This document shows positions 1-5,856 of a stretch of DNA of 6,335 bases, in pieces. The stretch covers positions 1 to 6,335 of the forward strand of contig DLBP01000090.1 of the NCBI GenBank assembly GCA_002480165.1, in the 5' to 3' direction. The notes below the pieces were generated by a model that had not been told where the DNA came from, did not search any database, and saw nothing but the letters and a program-made list of their open reading frames with translations. The translations under genes and the position numbers were made by a program. Each line of letters starts with the position of its first letter. Position 1 is the stretch's first letter. Origin of the DNA: Proteobacteria bacterium UBA7821. Lineage in GTDB: Bacteria; Pseudomonadota; Gammaproteobacteria; Comchoanobacterales; Comchoanobacteraceae.

Positions 1-624
1 CATGCACTGAATGATAGCCTAGCAGTATATGACCACATTATGGAAACAAACAACCTATCTGAAGAAGATATTATTTTTATTGGTGAGAGTGCTGGTGCGA
101 ACTTAGCGATATCGCTGTGCATTAAGCTTAATCAGATCCATCGAAAACAACCCTCTAAATTGATTCTAATCGTCCCACCGAGTGGTCAGCTGCATCATTT
201 TGGCAGCGACTCATCAATTGCTTACTCGAATGGACCTAGCAGACTTGACATAGAAGCTTGTCGACGCTACACAAACTTGTATATCGGTGACAATGATTGG
301 AATAACCCGTTGATATTTCCTATTTTACAACAGGACTACTCTTTTATAGCCGACACATTAATCGTCACTGCTGGGTTTGATGTTTTACGTGATGATGGCA
401 TTGCCCTATTCCATAAAATCAAGAATACAAAAAAACACACATACCATTTGTGTTTTGACACGTTAACCCATGAGTTTTTATTTCTTCATCACCACATCCC
501 TGTGGTTAATGAGTTATTTAAGCTGCTTAGAGTGTTCTGTAGAGACGACTATCGATCCTCAATCACCAATGTTATGAGTGATATCAATAATAACTTAATT
601 CTCTACGAGCTATCTGAGAGTTGA
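1..624 (+). CDS. HSL-family alpha/beta hydrolase (esterase/lipase-like), 3' part only
   Basis: The reading frame is open from base 1 to the TGA at 622-624, giving 207 visible residues; the true start lies off the left edge, so the ATG at 40 is probably internal. The nucleophile elbow GESAGANLA (Ser at bases 88-90) is a variant of the GDSAGG motif of the hormone-sensitive-lipase branch (bacterial family IV esterases). The acid is the Asp at bases 379-381 in TAGFDVLRDDG, matching the family's D-x-L-R-D-x-G motif. The His at 469-471 in THEF matches the usual H-G-F position, with Glu in place of Gly. The triad is therefore complete; the oxyanion-hole HGG motif would lie upstream of the window. 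The family hydrolyses short-chain acyl esters; the substrate here is unknown. No membrane segment is visible in this part. The gene converges on rpsA with no intergenic base. Fold assignment is confident, specific activity is not. Confidence 0.85.
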   Translation, partial: HALNDSLAVYDHIMETNNLSEEDIIFIGESAGANLAISLCIKLNQIHRKQPSKLILIVPPSGQLHHFGSDSSIAYSNGPSRLDIEACRRYTNLYIGDNDWNNPLIFPILQQDYSFIADTLIVTAGFDVLRDDGIALFHKIKNTKKHTYHLCFDTLTHEFLFLHHHIPVVNELFKLLRVFCRDDYRSSITNVMSDINNNLILYELSES

Positions 625-2313
625 TCAAGACCGCTTATCAAGCTGGTCTCGAACAATATCACCCAGTGTTGGCTGTGCTGGCTCTTCTTCAGCCTGTCGC
701 CTCATTGCAGTGGAATCTTGCTCAGTCTGGCTGTGCTTCAGTGAATCACTGATTACCTTGGCTGGCTGAGTTGAAACCACTAGGAAACAGTTTTTTCGGT
801 CAACCAGATAAACCGGCACTGTCTGCCCCAGCTCGTAATGATCAGACTTGGACTCACTTGACTTCAAGATAGCTTTGATATCATTTTCTAGCTCCAGAAT
901 GACGCGACTACTATTTGCTTCGATAACCTTAGCCTCGACGGATTCGTCAAAGCGGCTATTTGACAAGTATTCAGCGATCGGATCATTGACCAACTGCTTA
1001 TGTCCCAGTGAAATACGCTCACGTTTAACATCAATGTTTAGGATGATTACTTTAATTTCCATACCCTTGCTGTAGTCATTGATGACTTTTTCACCAACTT
1101 CTACCCAAGATAAATCATTGAGGTGAATGAGACCGTCGATACCACTTTCTAGTTCAACGAAAACTCCAAAATCGGCAATCGATTTAATGACGCCATCTAG
1201 GTGGTCACCTTTTGAGTATCGGTCACTGAACTGTTGCCATGGATTCGTTTGGCACTGTTTCAGACCAAGTGAAATCCGCCTTCTTCCAGCATCAACTTCA
1301 AGAACCATTACCTCGAGCTCGTCGCCTAACTGAACCGCTTTAGTTGGGTGAATGTTTTTATTTGTCCAGCTCATTTCAGAGACATGAACCAGTCCTTCAA
1401 TGCCTTCTTCTAGTTCAACAAATGCACCGTAATCTGTGATATTGGTAACAATCCCAAAGACTTTAGAGCCAACAGGATAGCGTTGAGAGATGTCTTCCCA
1501 AGGGTCACCAGCCAGCTGCTTCAGACCTAAGGAAACGCGGTTTTTCTCTTTCTCAAAGTGAAGCACTTTCACGGTAATCTCTTCGCCGATCTTAAGCATA
1601 TCGCTTGGATGCTTAAGACGCTTCCAAGAGATATCAGTGATGTGTAATAGACCATCTACACCGCCCAAATCAACAAACACACCATAGTCGGTTATATTTT
1701 TAACCACACCGGTTATCTGCTTACCTTCTGCAATATCAGTTCTTTGTGACAGATCAACTTTTGGTGTCTGCGCATCCAGAACTGATTTACGTGAAACAAC
1801 TAAATTATTTCTTCGGTGGTCCATTTTGACAATCTTGAATTCGAACTCTTGATTTTCCTGTATGGCATCATCTTTCAAAAGTGGTCTAACATCAACTAAC
1901 GACCCTGGCAAAAATGCCTTGATACCTTTGACATCAACAGTGAAGCCTCCTTTGACTCTTTCAAGTATTCTACCGGTTACAATTGACGAGTTCTTGAATG
2001 ATTCTGCTAGTGATTCCCAAACGATAAACTTAACAGCCTTTTCTCTTGATAAACTTGTCTCACCGTAGTTGTTACCCACGTCTAGAACCATAAATTGGTA
2101 TTCAGACCCAATGGCCAACGCACCACCCTCAGCGTTTTCTTTGAATTCACTTTTTTTGACGTATGCTTCTGACTTTAATCCGGCATCAACAACAGCATAA
2201 TCCCCATCAAAACTGACGACGGACGCTCGTATTATTTGACCTGGTTTAACGCAATATTTTTCTGACGCTTGATCTAGTAGCTTAATAAATTCAATAGTAT
2301 TTTGTTCTGTCAT
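625..2313 (-). CDS. rpsA: 30S ribosomal protein S1
   Basis: S1 binds mRNA on the 30S subunit and helps load and unfold structured messages. With the start at 2313 (MTEQNTIEF...) the protein has 562 residues, against 557 in E. coli. Six S1/OB-fold repeats are visible at about residues 25-90, 110-175, 195-265, 282-352, 369-438 and 455-517. Repeats 1-2 form the ribosome-binding half (VDAGLKSEA, KGGFTV, AFLPGSLVDVRP). Repeats 3-5 carry the conserved DYG.FV..GG.DGL.H / RISLG.KQ blocks. Repeat 6 is more divergent. The tail ends in TLGDIVRDQLDKRS, a C-terminal motif type I recall from other bacterial S1 proteins. A 24-residue extension to the ATG at 2385 is possible, but it has no Shine-Dalgarno, lies in the leader and matches nothing in the family. 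The chosen start has only a weak AAGAG two bases upstream, reminiscent of the poor Shine-Dalgarno of E. coli rpsA. The gene follows cmk after a 112-nt leader. Confidence 0.97.
   Translation of the reverse strand: MTEQNTIEFIKLLDQASEKYCVKPGQIIRASVVSFDGDYAVVDAGLKSEAYVKKSEFKENAEGGALAIGSEYQFMVLDVGNNYGETSLSREKAVKFIVWESLAESFKNSSIVTGRILERVKGGFTVDVKGIKAFLPGSLVDVRPLLKDDAIQENQEFEFKIVKMDHRRNNLVVSRKSVLDAQTPKVDLSQRTDIAEGKQITGVVKNITDYGVFVDLGGVDGLLHITDISWKRLKHPSDMLKIGEEITVKVLHFEKEKNRVSLGLKQLAGDPWEDISQRYPVGSKVFGIVTNITDYGAFVELEEGIEGLVHVSEMSWTNKNIHPTKAVQLGDELEVMVLEVDAGRRRISLGLKQCQTNPWQQFSDRYSKGDHLDGVIKSIADFGVFVELESGIDGLIHLNDLSWVEVGEKVINDYSKGMEIKVIILNIDVKRERISLGHKQLVNDPIAEYLSNSRFDESVEAKVIEANSSRVILELENDIKAILKSSESKSDHYELGQTVPVYLVDRKNCFLVVSTQPAKVISDSLKHSQTEQDSTAMRRQAEEEPAQPTLGDIVRDQLDKRS
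628..649. terminator. Imperfect hairpin at the hydrolase/rpsA convergent junction, possible weak bidirectional terminator
   Basis: Seen directly: the arms AGACC-GCTT (628-636) and AAGC-T-GGTCT (640-649) pair as nine base pairs with one bulged T and a 3-nt loop. The hairpin lies just past the hydrolase stop and inside the last codons of rpsA on the other strand. Neither strand has a T-run after it, so it is not a canonical intrinsic terminator. It is nevertheless the best stem I see at a junction with no non-coding space. The last rpsA codons also constrain this sequence, so the pairing may be coincidental. Confidence 0.28.
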
Positions 2314-2342
2314 AACTCTTCGCTGCGAGATGTTTACAAGTA

Positions 2343-2380
2343 ATGTTGACTGGGTACTCTCATTGATACGCAACCAACAT
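2343..2380 (-). promoter_or_regulatory. rpsA leader hairpin (candidate autogenous control element)
   Basis: Read as minus-strand RNA, AUGUUGGUUG (2380-2371) pairs with CAGUCAACAU (2352-2343) as ten pairs, two of them G-U. Next come one C-C mismatch, a four-pair inner stem (GUAU with GUAC, one G-U) and the 8-nt loop CAAUGAGA. The hairpin sits between the predicted transcription start (about 2402) and the rpsA ATG at 2313, ending 29 nt before the ATG. In E. coli the rpsA leader folds into successive hairpins that give efficient translation without a strong Shine-Dalgarno and allow S1 to repress its own mRNA. Position and weak Shine-Dalgarno suggest an analogous element; sequence homology to the E. 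coli leader is not claimed. Confidence 0.55.
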
Positions 2381-2408
2381 GTCATTCGAAAAAGACGAAA
2401 AACAGTTC

Positions 2409-2437
2409 ATTATATCACTATAATTTCATGTTGGAAA
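2409..2437 (-). promoter_or_regulatory. Sigma70-like promoter for rpsA
   Basis: On the minus strand a perfect TATAAT -10 (2414-2409) stands 17 nt from TTTCCA (2437-2432), which matches the TTGACA -35 at four of six bases. The -35 lies in the last codons of cmk and the -10 just past its stop. Initiation about seven bases downstream would give a leader of roughly 90 nt, similar to the main rpsA leader of E. coli. Hence rpsA can be made independently of gyrA-cmk transcription. Confidence 0.6.
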
Positions 2438-3106
2438 GCACTTTTTTCGGTAATATGCGCATATCTGGTCAACCACTGCAGACCGCTGCATCTGAGTTGT
2501 GTCAATCACAATCGCATCATCTGCAGGCTTGAGCGGCGCAGCTGACCGTTCCATATCCCGTTTATCTCTCAAGCGAATCTGTTCGGCAACCACGGCCTGG
2601 CTCACACTGCGACCGGACAACTGAGCAGCTCTTCTGTTTGCCCGCTCCTCTAGTGTGGCGGTTAAGAATATCTTCATATCTGCCGACGGAAACACAACCA
2701 GCCCCATGTCTCTCCCATCGGTCACCAAACCAGGCTGAACAGCATAAGAGTGTTGTAGACCTAACAAAAAAGACCTAACCTCTGGATATGCCGCTATCCT
2801 CGATGCTAAATTTGACAATGCATCATCCTCTAAGATAGATGAAACATCTTGATCTCCGTGTAATATTCGCAGTCTATCTGCCAGAACGAAATCAAGCCTA
2901 AAATCAAAACATCCAGCATCAAGCACTTGTCCAGGCTGATAGCGAAAATCTTGAGCTTGCCACAAGTGAGCCATGTAGCGGTAGAGACAACCACTATTCA
3001 TGTAAGCTAGCCCTAATCGTTTTGCAACAAGGAAAGCAACACTACTTTTACCGCTAGCTGACGGACCATCAATCGTGATAACAGCTGATGGGTTATTCAT
3101 CGTCAT
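2426..3106 (-). CDS. cmk: Cytidylate kinase (CMP/dCMP kinase)
   Basis: This cytosolic enzyme transfers phosphate from ATP to CMP or dCMP in pyrimidine salvage and nucleotide supply. The 226 residues match the short bacterial Cmk form (E. coli 227). Visible landmarks: ITIDGPSASGKSS P-loop (residues 10-22, Lys20), MNSGCLYR substrate loop (36-43), AS..AAYPEVR (101-111, Ser102 and Arg111 in the CMP-binding part), TDGRDMG (129-135), VVFP..D.KIFLTA (137-150), and lid RLRDKRDMER..APL (178-192) with Asp184 and Arg187 corresponding to E. coli Asp185 and Arg188. Unusual: Asn37 replaces the Asp of the usual D-S/T-G-A loop, and the I-R-T segment after DVS reads I-L-E. The ATG at 3106 overlaps gyrA by 14 nt; a second in-frame ATG at 3100 would give an 8-nt overlap. 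Neither has a clear Shine-Dalgarno, so coupling to gyrA translation is likely. Confidence 0.95.
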   Translation of the reverse strand: MTMNNPSAVITIDGPSASGKSSVAFLVAKRLGLAYMNSGCLYRYMAHLWQAQDFRYQPGQVLDAGCFDFRLDFVLADRLRILHGDQDVSSILEDDALSNLASRIAAYPEVRSFLLGLQHSYAVQPGLVTDGRDMGLVVFPSADMKIFLTATLEERANRRAAQLSGRSVSQAVVAEQIRLRDKRDMERSAAPLKPADDAIVIDTTQMQRSAVVDQICAYYRKKCFPT

Positions 3107-5624
3107 TCATGATCACTGGATAAATGGATATTAAGCGCTGTTCTGAACTTAAGCCAATGAGATTGACACCTTGTGTGTTTCGACCAATAAGCGATACATC
3201 ACTCGAGTGTATTCTAATCACAACGCCGGCACCGGTAATCAAAAAGATATCGGCATCATCCTCAGCCTCAACCGCGCCAATAACACGGCCGTTTCTTTGG
3301 CTGACTTTCATAGAAATAACACCACTTCCACCACGCTCTGTGAGTCGAAAACCAGAGAGAGATGTTCTCTTACCATACCCATTCTCACTGGCTGTCAAAA
3401 CGATTGACTTGGAACGACTAGACACAATCATCGACACAACAAAATCATCATTAGCCAGCTTTATCCCTTTAACACCACGGGCAGTACGGCCAATACTCCT
3501 AAGTGTTGATGACATAAACCTAACGGCCTTACCCATCGAAGAGAACAACACAACGTTGTCATTCTCACCACTGAGTTTCACATCAATCAGGCTGTCTCCA
3601 TTATCTAGTGAAATTGCATAGACGCCAGCGGTTCTTGGCCTTGAGAAATGACTCAACCCAGTTTTCTTGATCACGCCATTGCGTGTCGCCATGATTAACT
3701 GCTTATCTGAATTGAGCGCCAGAGAGACTGGTATCATAGCCGTCACCACCTCACCATTACCCAGGGGTAAGTAATTAACCAAAGGCCTACCTCTCGATGT
3801 TCTACTACCAAATGGAAGCTCATAAACTTTCTGCCAAAACACTCGGCCTTCATTGGTAAACAGCAGCAAAGAGTCGTGTTTTCTAGCAACAGTGAATCGA
3901 CTGATGATATCCTCGTCTTTCATATCACCAACTTTCTTACCTTTACCACCTCTTTTTTGTGCTGAGTAATTGGCAAGCGCTTGAGACTTAATGTACGACT
4001 GACAAGATAAAGTTACCAATACCTCGATGTCATCTATCAAATCCTCATTAGTCATCTCAAGATGCGTTTTAACGATCTCAGTACGCCTTGGCGTTGAAAA
4101 GGATTGTTTGACATCCTCAAATTCAGATTTAATGACAGCCATTAACCTCACATGATTTTCAATGATGTCCTTGAGATCCAAGATTTTCGCAATTAGACTG
4201 TGGTATTCATCCAATAGTTTATCTTGCTCTAAAGCTGTCAAGCGCTGCAATTTTAGATCTAGAATGGCTTGCGCCTGATACTCTGACAAGTGGTAGCCAT
4301 CATCAAGAAAACCGCGGTCTGGACCCAGTGAGTCGTTCCTCAGCAAAGCTGCGTTTTCCTTAACAAAAACAATGTGCCCTGCTTCCCATGTCGACTGCAT
4401 GAGTAACTGCTTAGCCTCTTGAGGGCTTGACGAAGATTTGATTAATTCAATGACTGCCTCTATATTCTTAATCGATACAAGCAAACCCTCAACGATGTGT
4501 GCTCTTGATTTTGCTTTATTCAAGTCATGCATCGAGCGTCGAGTGACAACCTCACGCCGATGCGACAAGAATGCATCAAGAATGGTCATCACGCCCATGC
4601 ACTGCGGCACACCACCGATCAGTGCTACCATGTTAATGTGGTAGTTCACTTGCAGCTGAGTCTGTTTCATTAAATTGTTGAGTACTACCTGAGCATTTTC
4701 ACCGCGCTTGACTTCAATGACAACCCGCATACCTATGCGATCTGACTCATCTCTCAGACCAACAATATGCTCAATTTTCTTATCACGCACTAGATGACCT
4801 ATCTTCTCGACGAGTCTAGCTTTGTTGACCTGGTAAGGCAGCTCTTTAACAATAATCGACTGCTTGCTTCCCTTTTCTGACTCTTCAATTTCTACGAGCG
4901 ACTTTAATAAAATACGACCTTTACCTGTCTCGTATGCATCACGAATACCACCGGCACCAGATATGATACCGGCTGTTGGGAAATCAGGCCCACGCAAAAC
5001 AGACATCAGATCATCCAGTGTACAGTCTGGTTGGTTAATTCTGAGAATAACCGCATCGATCAATTCTGATAAATTGTGTGGCGGGATATTGGTAGCCATT
5101 CCGACAGCAATACCAGTGGATCCATTTAACAACAGGTTGGGGACTCGCGTGGGCAGAACCGAAGGCATCATCTCACTGTTATCGTAGTTGGGAACAAAAT
5201 CTACGGTATCTTTCTCAAGATCGGATAGCAACTGGTGGGCAAGCTTCGTCAATCTTACTTCTGTATAACGCATCGACGCAGCCGAATCACCATCTACAGA
5301 GCCAAAGTTACCCTGGCCATCTACTAGCGGCTCTGCCATCGAAAATGGCTGAGCCATTCTAACAATCGCGTCATAGACGGCTGCGTCACCGTGTGGATGG
5401 TACTTACCAATTGTATCACCAACAACTCTTGCAGATTTCTTATGAGGCTTGTTCCAGTCGTTGCCCATTACCTGCATGGCATAGAGAGAACGCCGATGAA
5501 CCGGCTTTAGTCCATCACGCACATCGGGCAACGCACGCCCAACAATCACACTCATCGCATAATCTAGATAGGCACTTTTCAGCTCATCCTCTATGAGCAC
5601 CTGGTTATCTTTATCTTCGAACAC
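3093..5624 (-). CDS. gyrA: DNA gyrase subunit A
   Basis: GyrA cuts and rejoins DNA in the A2B2 gyrase that introduces negative supercoils. The 843 residues (E. coli 875) run as follows. The N-terminal winged-helix breakage domain has DYAMSVIVGRALPDVRDGLKPVHRR (21-45) and KKSARVVGD..GKYHPHGD (62-80). The catalytic tyrosine is Tyr120 in MRYTE, two less than E. coli Tyr122. The tower and coiled-coil region includes ILDLKLQRLTALEQ (454-467). The GyrA box QKRGGKG (556-562) separates this protein from ParC, and a beta-pinwheel C-terminal domain of repeated VI..G...R blades follows. Notable: Ala81 occupies the E. coli Ser83 quinolone position while Asp85 (Asp87) is kept, and the long acidic tail of E. 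coli is reduced to NDDE. The start is GTG at 5624: AGGA lies seven bases upstream, an in-frame TAG (5636-5634) blocks extension, and the nearby ATG at 5631 is out of frame. Confidence 0.98.
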   Translation of the reverse strand: MFEDKDNQVLIEDELKSAYLDYAMSVIVGRALPDVRDGLKPVHRRSLYAMQVMGNDWNKPHKKSARVVGDTIGKYHPHGDAAVYDAIVRMAQPFSMAEPLVDGQGNFGSVDGDSAASMRYTEVRLTKLAHQLLSDLEKDTVDFVPNYDNSEMMPSVLPTRVPNLLLNGSTGIAVGMATNIPPHNLSELIDAVILRINQPDCTLDDLMSVLRGPDFPTAGIISGAGGIRDAYETGKGRILLKSLVEIEESEKGSKQSIIVKELPYQVNKARLVEKIGHLVRDKKIEHIVGLRDESDRIGMRVVIEVKRGENAQVVLNNLMKQTQLQVNYHINMVALIGGVPQCMGVMTILDAFLSHRREVVTRRSMHDLNKAKSRAHIVEGLLVSIKNIEAVIELIKSSSSPQEAKQLLMQSTWEAGHIVFVKENAALLRNDSLGPDRGFLDDGYHLSEYQAQAILDLKLQRLTALEQDKLLDEYHSLIAKILDLKDIIENHVRLMAVIKSEFEDVKQSFSTPRRTEIVKTHLEMTNEDLIDDIEVLVTLSCQSYIKSQALANYSAQKRGGKGKKVGDMKDEDIISRFTVARKHDSLLLFTNEGRVFWQKVYELPFGSRTSRGRPLVNYLPLGNGEVVTAMIPVSLALNSDKQLIMATRNGVIKKTGLSHFSRPRTAGVYAISLDNGDSLIDVKLSGENDNVVLFSSMGKAVRFMSSTLRSIGRTARGVKGIKLANDDFVVSMIVSSRSKSIVLTASENGYGKRTSLSGFRLTERGGSGVISMKVSQRNGRVIGAVEAEDDADIFLITGAGVVIRIHSSDVSLIGRNTQGVNLIGLSSEQRLISIYPVIMNDDE

Positions 5625-5631
5625 AGACCAT

Positions 5632-5635
5632 TCCT
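5632..5635 (-). promoter_or_regulatory. Ribosome binding site fixing the GTG start of gyrA
   Basis: AGGA on the minus strand ends seven bases before the GTG at 5624. It makes the non-ATG start convincing, because the frame is closed by TAG immediately upstream and the ATG at 5631 reads out of frame. Confidence 0.75.
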
Positions 5636-5653
5636 AATATAAAACGTCTATAT

Positions 5654-5681
5654 ATTATAATTAGTTATGACGATTAATCAA
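5654..5681 (-). promoter_or_regulatory. Sigma70-like promoter of gyrA (and probably gyrA-cmk-rpsA)
   Basis: On the minus strand TTGATT (5681-5676, four of six matches to TTGACA) lies 16 nt from a perfect TATAAT (5659-5654). A start near 5647 would give a leader of about 20 nt containing the AGGA site. The bases after the -10 are AT-rich (ATATAG). A short inverted repeat ATCAA-GAT-TTGAT (5681-5693) abuts the -35; it might be an operator, but five-base arms are weak evidence. Confidence 0.55.
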
Positions 5682-5846
5682 TCAAGATTTGATCGCAAAT
5701 AGCGACCCAACAACCGAAACAGAACATTTAGATATTTATTCATCACCTTAGGTAGATAAACCAATGATCACACCCTCAGCATTTGACATCAATAACGACG
5801 ACATGTTAGTTGTATAGGGGTAAACCACTTAAATATTTAGCTTAAT
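5682..5846. other. Divergent intergenic region without a recognised gene
   Basis: The whole gyrA/ORF intergenic space is 232 nt (5625-5856). Beyond the gyrA promoter and the downstream ORF's ribosome site I see no tRNA, terminator, long repeat or convincing small gene. It holds a perfect TTGACA on the plus strand at 5783-5788, but no acceptable -10 lies 16-18 nt away. It also holds a 17-codon frame (5764-5817) without a well-placed Shine-Dalgarno. A promoter for the right-edge gene should lie here but I cannot place it. Confidence 0.5.
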
Positions 5847-5851
5847 AGGAG
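5847..5851 (+). promoter_or_regulatory. Ribosome binding site of the right-edge ORF
   Basis: AGGAG lies five bases (ATAAA) before the ATG at 5857. It is the strongest Shine-Dalgarno match I found in the window, and it supports the plus-strand frame as a real gene although the stop is outside the window. Confidence 0.7.
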
Positions 5852-5856
5852 ATAAA

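Noticed and set aside
2314..2385. 24-residue N-terminal extension of S1 starting at the ATG at 2385
   Set aside because: No Shine-Dalgarno (upstream is pyrimidine-rich), the residues do not resemble any S1 N-terminus, and they fall in the structured leader. MTEQ at 2313 fits the family.
3124..3621. 165-codon plus-strand frame inside gyrA
   Set aside because: Antisense to highly conserved gyrA coding sequence, with no recognisable protein; a shadow frame, as are the other plus-strand frames within gyrA, cmk and rpsA.
5681..5693. Inverted repeat ATCAA-GAT-TTGAT near the gyrA -35 as an FNR/CRP-type operator
   Set aside because: Orientation and spacing do not fit the FNR box (TTGAT-N4-ATCAA), and five-base arms in AT-rich DNA are expected by chance.
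5783..5788. Perfect TTGACA as -35 of a promoter for the right-edge ORF
   Set aside because: At spacers of 16-18 nt the -10 candidates match TATAAT at about two of six bases; TATAGG at 5813 is 24 nt away. Not enough to call a promoter.
5764..5817. 17-codon ORF (MITPSAFDINNDDMLVV) as a leader peptide
   Set aside because: The nearest AGG is about 11 nt upstream, there is no attenuator-like hairpin after it, and such short frames arise by chance.
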